DNA of 64,000 nucleotides from Halobaculum halobium (GTDB lineage: Archaea; Halobacteriota; Halobacteria; Halobacteriales; Haloferacaceae), in the NCBI RefSeq assembly GCF_030127145.1, contig NZ_CP126158.1, positions 682,001-746,000 of the forward strand. Direction: 5' to 3'. The notes beneath the pieces are model-generated. The model was not told the DNA's origin, searched no databases, and was given only the letters and a program-made list of their open reading frames with translations. The position numbers were made by a program, and so were the translations under genes. This document shows positions 32,610 through 41,565 of this stretch, in pieces (within the stretch, counting starts at the first letter, position 1; each line of letters starts with the position of its first letter).

Positions 32610-33419
32610 TCAGGACCCTCCGAACGCGGACTCGACCGCGGACGCGGTCCGCGACGACGCCGGCTCGCGCCGGCGGTCGAGCACCCATCGGAACAGCACG
32701 AGTCCCTGGACGACGAACAGATTCGTGACGAGGAAGAACACCGCTTCCTCGACCGGCAGGCCGGCCACGTGGACCCCCGTGGTGTACCGCTCGGAGAGGA
32801 CCCAGATGCCGTACTCGATGGCGATTCTGTCGACGAGACACAGGTACAGCGCCGGGACGAGCGTTCCGAGCGCGACGAGTCGCCTGCGCGCCCACAACTG
32901 GGGCGCGCCGACGGCCCACTGGAGCGCGAGCACCGGCGCCGCCCACGCGGCGATCGCGCCGAGATACAGGGTCGAGTCGGTTCCGAACGCGACCCACCCG
33001 CCGACGCCGATAGCGGCGGCGAGGACCAGGCCGGCCGCCCGAGTCGCGATCGGGCGGTCGACGGTCGGCCACGACGACGGCAGCGTGAGATGGGCGAGCC
33101 ACAGCGCCGTCAGCCACGGCTGAACGAGGATGAACAGGTACTCGCCGACCGGAGCGTACCCCAGTGTGGCGAGGGTTGCGTCCGGCCCGTACCACCACAC
33201 CCCCCTCGCGATGAGATAGTTGTCCCAGGGGATCGTGTACACAAGCGCGACCCCGGTCACGATCGCGACGCCGCCCCAGTACCGCCGAGCGACGGCGCGT
33301 CCGACCAGCCCGCCGCGCTCGATCCGCGTTCGGCTGACGAACCCGGTGGCGATCAAGAACAGCGCCAGCGGGACGAGGAACGCGAGGTGGAACTGCAGGT
33401 ACGTGAGGACGGTTGTCAT
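32610..33419 (-). CDS. crtY: lycopene beta-cyclase (CrtYcd fused type)
   Basis: 269 residues with seven or so helices. It carries two copies of the lycopene-cyclase domain: the first with TIPWDNYLIARGVWWYGPD and PVGEYLFILVQPWLTALW, the second with LCLVDRIAIEYGIWVLSE and LPVEEAVFFLVTNLFVVQGL. This is the haloarchaeal arrangement where CrtYc and CrtYd are one protein. It closes both ends of lycopene to beta-carotene. It lies between bop (131 bases upstream) and blh (4 bases downstream). Confidence 0.94.
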   Translation of the reverse strand: MTTVLTYLQFHLAFLVPLALFLIATGFVSRTRIERGGLVGRAVARRYWGGVAIVTGVALVYTIPWDNYLIARGVWWYGPDATLATLGYAPVGEYLFILVQPWLTALWLAHLTLPSSWPTVDRPIATRAAGLVLAAAIGVGGWVAFGTDSTLYLGAIAAWAAPVLALQWAVGAPQLWARRRLVALGTLVPALYLCLVDRIAIEYGIWVLSERYTTGVHVAGLPVEEAVFFLVTNLFVVQGLVLFRWVLDRRREPASSRTASAVESAFGGS

Positions 33420-33550
33420 TGGGTGTGGTGAGTGTGATCGTGACGGAGTTCGGTTCGGCCGCGAACCCTCGGGGGACCCCGAGGACCGCGGGCGACCGGT
33501 CGATGTCGGCGCCGCCGGGGCCGGGCCTGGTCAGCCGGCCGCGGTCGGAA

Positions 33551-34297
33551 TCATTCCGCGGCGGTTCGCTCGGCCGCGGCGTCGCCCGCGGCGTCGAGCA
33601 CCTCGCGGCTCGACAGCAGGATGATCCCGAAGCCGACCTTGGCTACCAGGTCAAGCACCATGAAGCCGGCCGTCTCGATGTTCAGCGAGACGAGTCCGAG
33701 CCCCTCGGTGCCGACGATCCACCAGACGGGATACACGAGCCAGACCACGACGATCAGCGTCCGGAGCGTGCTGAACGTCGACGCGGCCTCTCCGCTGAGC
33801 TTGCTTGCTTTCTCGTCGAGCGAGCCGTAGAGCATGTACAGCAGGACGAGCAGGAAGCCCGTCGAGACGCCCCACCAGATCAGTCGGCTAGCTCCGGCAT
33901 CAAGCGCGCCCTGACCGGCCGTCAGCGTCGCCACCGCGCCGGTGCCGATCATCAGCATGTCCAGTCCGACGAGCGAGGTCAGCTCGTTGCGATTCGCCCC
34001 GGCCAGCAGCCCGAGGTCGAGGAGCAACAGCGGTGTGGTGAAGAACCAGTCCGTGTATCGCGCCCAGTAGATGGGTACCTCCTCGCCCCCGAGTTCGATG
34101 ATGGTTAACCCGAACCCGAGCGCCATCGCGAGATAGTTCACGAACGCGATGGCGGTGATGAATATCGTGACGATATAGAACTCCTGTCGCCGTCGGTTCG
34201 TCTCGTTCCAGCCCCTGGCGATGAAGTACAACATCCCCAGGAACATTCCGAGCGTGCCGATCCACAGCCAGATGCCTTCGCTGCCAGGTTGTGGCAT
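33551..34297 (-). CDS. bop: bacteriorhodopsin, light-driven proton pump
   Basis: 248 residues, seven helices. In helix [21 protein letters not shown] has the equivalents of Arg82, Asp85, Thr89 and Asp96 of bacteriorhodopsin. [15 protein letters not shown] supplies the proton-release glutamates 194/204, and [12 protein letters not shown] has Asp212 and the retinal Lys216. All residues of an outward proton pump are present, so it is not a halorhodopsin (TSA) or sensory rhodopsin. The N-terminus [16 protein letters not shown] is short, with little processing needed. Thr replaces the usual Ala before Asp85. Its promoter carries a Bat-type UAS. Confidence 0.96.
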   Translation of the reverse strand: MPQPGSEGIWLWIGTLGMFLGMLYFIARGWNETNRRRQEFYIVTIFITAIAFVNYLAMALGFGLTIIELGGEEVPIYWARYTDWFFTTPLLLLDLGLLAGANRNELTSLVGLDMLMIGTGAVATLTAGQGALDAGASRLIWWGVSTGFLLVLLYMLYGSLDEKASKLSGEAASTFSTLRTLIVVVWLVYPVWWIVGTEGLGLVSLNIETAGFMVLDLVAKVGFGIILLSSREVLDAAGDAAAERTAAE

Positions 34298-34303
34298 GAT
34301 GCA

Positions 34304-34355
34304 ATTACATGTAGGGGGGTGAGACGGGTAAGTGAACTACACAACTAGTTGGGGT
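34304..34355 (-). promoter_or_regulatory. bop promoter with Bat upstream activating sequence overlapping the bat stop codon
   Basis: Read on the minus strand, 34355-34341 is ACCCCAACTAGTTGT, which fits the published bop UAS consensus ACCcnnactagTTnG at all but the last base. It is centred about 50 bases before the bop ATG, the distance known from Halobacterium. A weak TATA-like TTCACTTACC follows (about 34327-34336). The TAG within ACTAG is the stop codon of bat, so the site is shared by coding and control. Confidence 0.75.
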
Positions 34356-36066
34356 CTCCGGGGGCCGTCGGGGCATCGGCGCGGTCGGGGTCGACGAAGG
34401 CACCCACGAGTTTTCGCTGTGCCGCCCGGAGGTGCTGGTGAAACGTCGAGCGGCAGACGCCCATCGACGCCGCGAGGTCGTCGCCGTCGACGTCGCGGGA
34501 CCACTCGAAGTATCCGGCTGTGTACGCGCGGACGAGCGCCGCACGCTGGCGCTCGGTCAGGTCGCGCTCCACGGCGGCGACGAACTCCGGGCGAGTCCGG
34601 CCGCGACGCTCTCGGCGACGGTAGACGAGCAACTCGGCCGAGTCGAACCGCTCGGTGACGGCCGCCACTAGCGACTGCGCCAGCGCCTCGCGTGCGACAG
34701 CGACGCTGACGTACGCGGTGTCGCCGTCGACGGTCGCGGCGTCCAGTTCGGCGCCGTGCTCGGTGATCAACGCCTGCAGCCGAGGGTCATCGACCGAGAG
34801 TTCGATGACCGCGCCCTCCGACTCCGTCGATAACACCGAGTGGACCGTGACCCCGTCGGGCCCGTTCGATCGGAGGGCGTCCACGTCGATAGCCGCCCCG
34901 TCTGCCGCGGTCTCGAACAACATCGACGGGCTGTCGCGGTCGCTGACGGCACCGAGGTACCGCATCGTGCACCCCGCGACATCCGCGACGTCCACTAACG
35001 GGTGGTCGGCGAGCCCGAACCCCAGTTCGAACGCCTCCTCGCCCCGCAGGGTTCGTCGGCTCTCGATGGCGTTGATCCCGGTGGCGACCGTCCGCCCCAG
35101 CGCCGTCAACACGGCGTGTTCGTCGCTCGCGAACCCGCTGTCGGTCCGGGTGTACACCCCGATGACCCCGTACGTCGCGTCGCCGTAGTGGATGGGGATC
35201 GCCGCGACCGCGGTCGTGCCGTCGCCGGCGTCGGCGACCGACTCCGTCTGGACGAACCGCTCGTCGAGGGCCGCCGCCGCGGCGGCCGCGAGTGGGTCGC
35301 CGTCCGCGGTTCCGTCGACCGGGATCCGCCCTCGATCCCCGTCGCCGTTGGTCGTCCCCGCGGCGACGCTGACGACCACCTCCTCGGTCCGCGGGTCGTA
35401 CCGGCTGAACCAGGCGCCGGCGTACGTCCGGTCGATGCGATCGACCACCTCGCGTTCGAGCCCTCCCCGCGAAGACGCGCTGGTCACCGCTTCGGTCACG
35501 TCGACGACGACCCCGTCGAGGCGTTCGAGAAGGCGTCGCTGCGCCGTGCGTTCGCGCTCGATCCGGGCGGCGCGCTCGGCGGCCGCGCGCTCGGCGCGCT
35601 TCCGTCGGGTCACGTCCTGCTGGAAGCCAACGTAGTTGACGATCCGGCCCTCGTCGTCCCGCAGCGGCGCGATCGTCACCTCGTTCCAGAACAGTTCGCC
35701 GTCGCGGCGGTAGTTGCGGATCTCGACGGTCGTCGCCGCTCCGTTCCGGATCGCCGCCCGCATCCGCTCGACGGGTTCCGATCGCGTCGCTTCCCCCTGG
35801 AGGAACCGACAGTTTCGCCCGATTGCGTACTCGGGTCGATACCCGGTTATCCGCTCGAACGCCGCGTTGGCGTACACCAGCGGCATTCCCGGTTGCGTCG
35901 CGTCCGCGATCGTGATCCCGATGGGCGCCTCGTCCATCGCCCGCGTCTTGAGCGACTCGTCGACGGCCGCAGTGCTCGCCGAGGTCGCGGAGGTCGACGG
36001 CGGCGATCGCGACCGCTCCGGCGGCTCGAGTCCCGACCTGCCGTCACCGACGCCGTGAGATGTCAT
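34345..36066 (-). CDS. bat: bacterio-opsin activator Bat (LOV-like PAS, GAF, HTH_10)
   Basis: 573 residues from the ATG at 36066. Domains in order: PAS of the LOV type (about 35-150), with GRNCRFLQGEAT whose Cys86 is at the flavin-adduct position; a basic helical linker; a GAF-like segment (about 190-340, with ERFVQTESVADAGDG and YGVIGVYTRT); the Bat-specific domain (about 350-480); and HTH_10 at the end (LTERQRAALVRAYTAGYFEW then MGVCRSTFHQHLRAAQRKLV). Bat turns on bop and retinal-synthesis genes under low oxygen and light. Here it lies directly upstream of bop on the same strand. The 30 codons of open frame before the chosen ATG look non-coding. Confidence 0.92.
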   Translation of the reverse strand: MTSHGVGDGRSGLEPPERSRSPPSTSATSASTAAVDESLKTRAMDEAPIGITIADATQPGMPLVYANAAFERITGYRPEYAIGRNCRFLQGEATRSEPVERMRAAIRNGAATTVEIRNYRRDGELFWNEVTIAPLRDDEGRIVNYVGFQQDVTRRKRAERAAAERAARIERERTAQRRLLERLDGVVVDVTEAVTSASSRGGLEREVVDRIDRTYAGAWFSRYDPRTEEVVVSVAAGTTNGDGDRGRIPVDGTADGDPLAAAAAAALDERFVQTESVADAGDGTTAVAAIPIHYGDATYGVIGVYTRTDSGFASDEHAVLTALGRTVATGINAIESRRTLRGEEAFELGFGLADHPLVDVADVAGCTMRYLGAVSDRDSPSMLFETAADGAAIDVDALRSNGPDGVTVHSVLSTESEGAVIELSVDDPRLQALITEHGAELDAATVDGDTAYVSVAVAREALAQSLVAAVTERFDSAELLVYRRRERRGRTRPEFVAAVERDLTERQRAALVRAYTAGYFEWSRDVDGDDLAASMGVCRSTFHQHLRAAQRKLVGAFVDPDRADAPTAPGDPN

Positions 36067-36174
36067 AGCCACATATGGACCCGGAGCACCAAAACGAACG
36101 GGTCGAGCCACGTCGCCGAAGACGAGTGCGGGGGGTGCGTGGGGCGCGTGTGGCAATCAGCGGCGACGAGGCGG

Positions 36175-37431
36175 TTACGGCCAGTTCCCGCTGTCGGTGA
36201 ACGCGTCGGCGACCCGCTGGATCGCGACGACGTACGCCGCCGTGCGGAGGTTCGCCACGTCGACCGTCTCGTAGCACTCGACGAGGTCCTCGAAGGCGCT
36301 GACGACGTGGCGCTCCAGTTCCTCGTTGACTTTCTCCTCGGTCCAGTAGAAGCGCTGGCGGTTCTGCACCCATTCGAAGTAGCTGACGGTGACGCCGCCG
36401 GCGTTCGCGAGGATATCGGGGAACACGTGAACGTCGGCGTCGGTGAGCACGTCGTCCGCATCCGGGGTGAGCGGGCCGTTCGCCGCCTCGACGATCACGT
36501 CCGCCTGCACGTCGCGGGCGAGGTCGCCGTCGATGGCGTTCTCTAGGGCCGCCGGAACGAGCAGGTCGACGTCAAGGGTGAGCAGGTCCTCGTTGGAGAA
36601 CTCCTCGTCTGCACCCGAGTACCCGGAAACGGAGCCGGTCTCGTTCTTGTACGTCTTCACCTCGCGGGCGTCGAATCCGTCCTCGGCGTAGATGGCGCCC
36701 GAGGAGTCGGAGACGGCGACGATGTTCGCGCCCAGATCTTCGATGAGATACGCCGCGATGTGCCCGGCGTTGCCGTACCCCTGCACGGCCACGCTGGCGC
36801 CGTCCATATCCTTGTCGAGGTACTCGAACGCCTCGCGTGCGGTGAGCATCACCGATCGGCCCGTGGCCTCGACGCGGCCCTCGGAGCCGCCGGACTCCAG
36901 CGACTTCCCCGTGACGACGCCGGGCTCGGTCGTGTTCTCCAGCGTCTCGTAGGTGTCTTTGATCCAGTTCATCTCCCGCTGACCCGTGTTCACGTCGGGT
37001 GCCGGGATGTCCGTGTCCTCGCCGATGAACGGTCGTAGCTCCTCGGCGAACGAGCGAGTGAGGCGTTCGATCTCGGCGGCGGAGTAGTCGGAGGGGTCGA
37101 CGACGATCCCGCCTTTCCCGCCGCCGTACGGGATGTCTACGACGGCGCACTTGTACACCATCCACCCCGACAGCGCCTTCACCTCGTCGCGGGTGACGCC
37201 CGGGTGGTACCGGATACCTCCCTTGTAGGGCCCGCGGTCGCCGTTGAACTCCGATCGGAACGCGCGAAATCGCTCCAACGAGCCGTCGTCCTGTTCCACG
37301 GAGAGGTTCAGCTCCAGCACGCGCTCGGGGTGCTTGAGTCGGTCGAGCACGTCGTCGCCGACGTCGAGGTGTGCGGCCGCGTCGTCGATCTGCTCTTGAA
37401 GGCTCTCGAAGGGATTAGCCTCGTTCGTCAT
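36175..37431 (-). CDS. gdhA: glutamate dehydrogenase
   Basis: 418 residues, normal for hexameric GDH. Substrate-binding [17 protein letters not shown] and the catalytic-lysine block [16 protein letters not shown] are followed by the dinucleotide fold [17 protein letters not shown] and [16 protein letters not shown]. It interconverts glutamate and 2-oxoglutarate plus ammonia; NAD or NADP preference cannot be read safely. A TATA-like GACATAACC lies about 30 bases before the ATG. It is divergent from a second GDH gene. Confidence 0.93.
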   Translation of the reverse strand: MTNEANPFESLQEQIDDAAAHLDVGDDVLDRLKHPERVLELNLSVEQDDGSLERFRAFRSEFNGDRGPYKGGIRYHPGVTRDEVKALSGWMVYKCAVVDIPYGGGKGGIVVDPSDYSAAEIERLTRSFAEELRPFIGEDTDIPAPDVNTGQREMNWIKDTYETLENTTEPGVVTGKSLESGGSEGRVEATGRSVMLTAREAFEYLDKDMDGASVAVQGYGNAGHIAAYLIEDLGANIVAVSDSSGAIYAEDGFDAREVKTYKNETGSVSGYSGADEEFSNEDLLTLDVDLLVPAALENAIDGDLARDVQADVIVEAANGPLTPDADDVLTDADVHVFPDILANAGGVTVSYFEWVQNRQRFYWTEEKVNEELERHVVSAFEDLVECYETVDVANLRTAAYVVAIQRVADAFTDSGNWP

Positions 37432-37647
37432 GCACCCCGATTCCGCCGGTCGGGGGTTATGTCTACCGACAGCCGAACAAGACTGCTGTCCCCATGCCGA
37501 TCTCCCGCCGAGCGACCCTCACTGCCGTTCCGTGTATTATTGCATATATATCCCTTAGAAAGGACTATACCATCAATATTATATTCACCTCTCACCGACC
37601 GTCGGCCATCGACGCCGTCGCGCCACGCGGCGGCTGACAGCCCCATC
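37432..37647. promoter_or_regulatory. divergent promoter region between two glutamate dehydrogenase genes
   Basis: 216 bases. For the leftward gene a TATA-like GACATAACC is at about 37457-37466. The rightward side is locally AT-rich with two possible boxes, CATATATATC at about 37544-37553 and TTATATTC at about 37579-37586, which would give leaders of about 70 or 38 bases. The rightward gene therefore has a leader, unlike most genes here. Confidence 0.55.
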
Positions 37648-38964
37648 ATGTCTACCGGAACTGCAGGAACCGGCGAGAAGCGCGCCGCCACCGACGAACA
37701 GACCGAGCCCGAATCGGCGCTCGAGACAGCCCGACGACAACTAGACCACGCCGCCGCACACCTCGACGTTGACCCCGGCGTCATCGAGCGGCTCAAACAC
37801 CCCACGAAAGTCCACCGCGTCGCGGTGCCGCTGGAGCGCGACGACGGCTCCGTCGAGGTGTTCACCGGGTATCGAGCCCAACACGACGACGTGCGCGGGC
37901 CGTACAAGGGCGGGTTGCGCTTCCATCCGGACGTGAGCGAGGAGGAGTGCGTCGGCCTCTCGATGTGGATGACCTGGAAGTGCGCCGTGATGGATCTTCC
38001 CTTCGGCGGCGGGAAAGGCGGCGTCGTCGTGAATCCGAAGGAGCTGTCGACCGACGAGAAGGAGCGGCTCACTCGGCGGTTCGCCGAGGAACTGCGGACG
38101 TTCGTCGGCCCGAAGACGGACATCCCCGCGCCCGACATGGGAACCGACGCCCAGACGATGGCGTGGTTCATGGACGCGTACTCGATGCAGGAGGGCGAGA
38201 CGATCCCCGGCGTCGTCACCGGGAAACCCCCGGTCGTCGGCGGCTCGGAAGGACGCGAGGAAGCGCCCGGCCGCTCGGTGGCGATCATCACGCGCGAGGC
38301 CGCCGACTACTACGACTACGATCTCGACGGTCTCACCGTCGCCGTGCAGGGGTACGGATCGGTCGGCGCGAACGCGGCGCGCCTGCTCGACGACTGGGGG
38401 GCGGACGTCGTCGCCGTCTCCGACACCGGGGGCGCAGTCCACGACCCGACGGGCCTCGACACCCGCGCGATCCCGAGCTTCGCCGAGCAGCCCAACGCCG
38501 TCACCGACCGCGCCGACGAGGTCGGCGGCGTCGACCTCCTCGAGGATGGGAGCGACATCCTCGAACTCGACGTCGACGCGCTGATCCCGGCGGCCGTCGG
38601 GAACGTCATCACCGCCGACAACGCGAACGACGTGGGCGCAGACATCGTCGTCGAGGGGGCGAACGGCCCGACGACGTTCGTGGCCGACGAGATCCTCGCC
38701 GAGCGCGGCGTCCACGTCATCCCGGATATCCTCGCGAACGCCGGCGGCGTCACCGTCAGCTACTTCGAGTGGCTCCAGGACATCAACCGCCGGACCTGGA
38801 CGCTCGAACAGGTCCACTCCGAGTTGGAGTCGGAGATGCTCTCGGCCTGGGACGCGGTGCGAGAAGAGGTCGAAGCCAAGGACATCACGTGGCGCGATGC
38901 GGCGTACGTCGTCGCGCTCGGCCGCATCGCGGAGGCGAAGAGCGTCCGCGGCCTGTGGCCCTGA
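37648..38964 (+). CDS. gdhB: glutamate dehydrogenase, second paralogue
   Basis: 438 residues from the ATG at 37648. The same blocks as its neighbour are present: [52 protein letters not shown] and [16 protein letters not shown]. The N-terminus has a 25-residue Thr/Glu-rich extension. Identity to the first GDH is moderate, so this is an old duplication, and the pair probably differs in cofactor or direction (as the separate NAD and NADP enzymes of Halobacterium). The symbol is tentative. Confidence 0.9.
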   Translation: MSTGTAGTGEKRAATDEQTEPESALETARRQLDHAAAHLDVDPGVIERLKHPTKVHRVAVPLERDDGSVEVFTGYRAQHDDVRGPYKGGLRFHPDVSEEECVGLSMWMTWKCAVMDLPFGGGKGGVVVNPKELSTDEKERLTRRFAEELRTFVGPKTDIPAPDMGTDAQTMAWFMDAYSMQEGETIPGVVTGKPPVVGGSEGREEAPGRSVAIITREAADYYDYDLDGLTVAVQGYGSVGANAARLLDDWGADVVAVSDTGGAVHDPTGLDTRAIPSFAEQPNAVTDRADEVGGVDLLEDGSDILELDVDALIPAAVGNVITADNANDVGADIVVEGANGPTTFVADEILAERGVHVIPDILANAGGVTVSYFEWLQDINRRTWTLEQVHSELESEMLSAWDAVREEVEAKDITWRDAAYVVALGRIAEAKSVRGLWP

Positions 38965-39000
38965 GCCGGTAGCTCCACCCGGTTCTCCGGTCTCAGTTCG

Positions 39001-39858
39001 TCAGTCGTCCTCCCACGCTTCCGCCAGCCGCGCGTACTCGCGGACCCGCTCGGCCCGCGCGATCAACGGCGCGTCGATCATCTGGCCGTCCACCTCGAAG
39101 ACACCCCGATCCTCGGCGGCCGCCTCGTCGCGAGCGGCGAGCACCCGCCGAGCCCACGCGGTTTCCTCTTCGGCGGGGGTGAACGCGTCGTTGATAACGG
39201 GTACCTGTGACGGGTGGATCGCCATCTTCCCGTCGTAGCCGAGCCTCGCCGCGAATCGGGTCGCTTCGGCGAGCCCCGCCTCGTCGTCGAAATCGGTGTA
39301 GACGGTGTCGATCGCGTCGACACCGGCGGCCGCGGCGGCCGTGACCGTCTTCTCGCGGGCGTACAGCACTTCCGTCCCCTCGTCGGTCCGGGTCGCGCCC
39401 AGGTCCGCCGAGAGGTCCTCGGCGCCGAATGCGACGGCGTCGGTCGGCCCCGCGTCGGCGATCGCCTCGGCACGGAGCACGCCGCGAGCGGTCTCGATCA
39501 GCGCGATCACGGGTACCCGCCGGTCGTGCTCGCGGAGCTGGTTGCCGAGGTGGATGACCGCGTCCGCTGACTCCGCCTTCGGGAGCATGACCGCGTCGAA
39601 GGCCGCGTCCCCCTCGTCGACGAGGACCTCGAGATCGCGGTACGTCTCGGTCCCGGTGACGCGGACGCAGACTTCGGCGTCCGGATCGAACTCGGGGTCC
39701 GCGAGCGCGTCGCGGACGGCCGCCCGCGCCTCCGCTTTGCGGCCGGGCGCGACCGCGTCCTCCAAATCGAAGACGATCGTGTCCGCGCCTGTTGCGGGCG
39801 CCTTTCGCATCAGCTCCGGGCGGTCGCCCGGCGAGAACATGACGCTGCGTCGTGGCAT
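39001..39858 (-). CDS. HpcH/HpaI aldolase/citrate lyase family protein (CitE-like)
   Basis: 285 residues from the ATG at 39858 (MPRRSVMFSPGDRPELMRKA). CitE-like features: TIVFDLEDAVAPGRKAEAR, CVRVTGTETYRDL with the substrate Arg, VIALIETARGVL and FGAEDLSADLG with the Mg-binding Glu/Asp, and DGKMAIHPSQVPVI. Such enzymes cleave or form malyl-CoA, methylmalyl-CoA or citramalyl-CoA type thioesters. A divergent MaoC hydratase lies next to it, so a hydration-plus-cleavage pair acting on one CoA ester is likely. The exact substrate is not known. Confidence 0.82.
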   Translation of the reverse strand: MPRRSVMFSPGDRPELMRKAPATGADTIVFDLEDAVAPGRKAEARAAVRDALADPEFDPDAEVCVRVTGTETYRDLEVLVDEGDAAFDAVMLPKAESADAVIHLGNQLREHDRRVPVIALIETARGVLRAEAIADAGPTDAVAFGAEDLSADLGATRTDEGTEVLYAREKTVTAAAAAGVDAIDTVYTDFDDEAGLAEATRFAARLGYDGKMAIHPSQVPVINDAFTPAEEETAWARRVLAARDEAAAEDRGVFEVDGQMIDAPLIARAERVREYARLAEAWEDD

Positions 39859-39985
39859 GGGTCGGGGTTCGGCGGACCGGCGTATCAATCCCGCCGACCG
39901 CTCCCCGGTCGGGAAGGCGCCGGCCGCCACAGCGACGGCGACGGTTCCCCGCACGGTTTTCACCCCGCCGGCCCTCGCCCCGCTC

Positions 39986-40468
39986 ATGGCCGGCAAGTAT
40001 TACGAGGAGTTCGAGGTCGGCGAAACGATCACCCACGAGAAGCGTCGAACCGTCTCCGAACGAGACAACCAAGTTTTCTGTGACGTGACGATGAACCAGC
40101 AGCCGCTCCACCTCGACGCCGACTTCGCCGCCGAGACGCAGTTCGGCGAGCGACTGGTGAACGGCATCTACACCATGGCTCTGGCCACCGGGCTCTCAAT
40201 CCCGGACACGACCGACGGCACCATCGTCGCGAACCTCTCGTACGACGACGTTGAGCACCCGAATCCGGTGTTCCACGGCGACACGGTTCGCGCTGAGTCG
40301 ACGGTGCTCGACAAACGAGCGACCAGCGACGGCGAGCGCGGGATCGTGACGATGCGGGTCGACGCGTACAAACTCGCGGACGACCGCGACGCCCCCGACG
40401 ACGACACGCTCGTGTGCACGTTCGAGCGGACGGTGCTGTCGCTGAAACGAGCGAACGCGGGCGACTGA
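39986..40468 (+). CDS. MaoC-like (R)-hydratase
   Basis: 160 residues, single hot-dog domain. The hydratase-2 signature is visible: YYEEFEVGETITHEKRRTV, then the catalytic Asp/His region MNQQPLHLDADFAAETQFGERLVNG and GDTVRAESTVLDKRAT. It adds water to an enoyl-CoA. Start at 39986 (MAGKYYEEFEVG). It is divergent from the CitE-like lyase, 127 bases apart, and five bases before the next gene. A role in mesaconyl-CoA or crotonyl-CoA hydration is possible but not shown. Confidence 0.85.
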   Translation: MAGKYYEEFEVGETITHEKRRTVSERDNQVFCDVTMNQQPLHLDADFAAETQFGERLVNGIYTMALATGLSIPDTTDGTIVANLSYDDVEHPNPVFHGDTVRAESTVLDKRATSDGERGIVTMRVDAYKLADDRDAPDDDTLVCTFERTVLSLKRANAGD

Positions 40469-40472
40469 TCGC

Positions 40473-40907
40473 GTGTTCGACTCCGCCACCCGGCGGGCCG
40501 CGCGGGCGGCCGCTCGACTCCCGCCGGCGGCGACGCTTGCGCGCTGGGGGCTGGGCGGCATGGTGCTCGCGGCGGGCGTTCACAAGCTGCTCGATCCGGC
40601 GGCCTGGACCGTGTACGTCGTCGACTGGCTCGCGCCGCTGCTCGTCGTCTCGCCGACGGGGTTCATGCTGCTCAACGGCTACCTCGAAGTCGCCTTCGGC
40701 GTCGCGCTGCTCCTCGATCGCTATACCGCGTTCGCGTCGTTCGTCGCGGCCGCGTCGCTGTCGGCGACGTGCGTCTACCTCGCGATCGTGTGGGGGACGG
40801 TCGGCGCCTTCGGTGACGTGTTGGCGCGGGATATCGGGCTTGCGGGACTCGCGTGGGCCGTCTTCCGGGAGTCGTTCACCCGCGGCGTCGGCGGCGGCGA
40901 CAGCTGA
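40473..40907 (+). CDS. DoxX-like four-helix membrane protein
   Basis: 144 residues from GTG 40473, four bases after the MaoC stop. Four helices: ARWGLGGMVLAAGVHKLLDP, LLVVSPTGFMLLNGYLEVAFG, FASFVAAASLSATCVYLAIV and GLAGLAWAVFRE. The pattern (GVHKLLDP, LEVAFGVALLLDRYTA) is that of DoxX/SURF-like families. Function unknown. Confidence 0.7.
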   Translation: MFDSATRRAARAAARLPPAATLARWGLGGMVLAAGVHKLLDPAAWTVYVVDWLAPLLVVSPTGFMLLNGYLEVAFGVALLLDRYTAFASFVAAASLSATCVYLAIVWGTVGAFGDVLARDIGLAGLAWAVFRESFTRGVGGGDS

Positions 40908-40953
40908 GTCGCCGGGGGCGGTGTTTATGATGCTCGGCGAGCCACCCTCGGAC

Positions 40954-41565
40954 ATGTCGTCACCCTCCACTGACGCGACCCTGCCTGAGGGGTTCGACTG
41001 GCTCTCGCTCGACCCCGAGGAAGCGGTCGTCTGGACGGGCAAGCCGCACTCGATGAGCCTCGTCCCCGCGCTCGTCGTCGGCGTCCCCCTCTCGCTGGTG
41101 CTCGTCGGTATCCCGATCGTCGTCTCGGCGTACCTCTCGCGCGAGAACACCGAGTACGTCATCACCACCGAGGCGCTGTACAAGAAGCGCGGCGTCGTCT
41201 CCAGGGACGTGAAGCGCGTCGGCTTCGAGAAGGTGCAGGACACCTCCTATTCGCAGGACTTCTTCGGCACGCAGTTCGGCTACGGATCGGTCGATATCTC
41301 CACGGCCGGCGGCTCGGGCGTCGAGCTCAGCTTCGACAGCGTCGAGGAGCCCAAGCGGATCCAGGAACTCGTCAACGAGCGCATCCGCGCTCGCGACCGC
41401 CGCGGCGGCGACGGGGAGTCAAAGAGTGACGTGCTCGACGACATCCTCGCGGAGCTCCGGGCGATCCGCACCGCAGTCGAACGCGACGCCGACCGCGACG
41501 GCGACGAAGCGGCCGATCACGGCGCAGGTCGGGCGGCCGACACCGCCGGCAGCGACGGGGAGTGA
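40954..41565 (+). CDS. bacterial-type PH domain membrane protein
   Basis: 203 residues from the ATG at 40954, with a TATA-like GTTTATGA about 28 bases upstream. EAVVWTGKPHSMSLVPALVV begins a membrane hairpin, and the bPH2 domain follows: YVITTEALYKKRGVVSRDVKRVGFEKVQDTSY split over residues 65-97, then FGYGSVDISTAGG. The C-terminus is a charged helix (DVLDDILAELRAIRTAVERD). It is the first of two related genes that overlap by one base, probably acting as a pair like YdbS/YdbT. Role unknown. Confidence 0.8.
   Translation: MSSPSTDATLPEGFDWLSLDPEEAVVWTGKPHSMSLVPALVVGVPLSLVLVGIPIVVSAYLSRENTEYVITTEALYKKRGVVSRDVKRVGFEKVQDTSYSQDFFGTQFGYGSVDISTAGGSGVELSFDSVEEPKRIQELVNERIRARDRRGGDGESKSDVLDDILAELRAIRTAVERDADRDGDEAADHGAGRAADTAGSDGE

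Noticed and set aside
39859-39996. Longer N-terminus of the CitE-like lyase
   Set aside because: The extension overlaps the MaoC start region and is not like the family, which begins at RRSVMFSPGDRPE.
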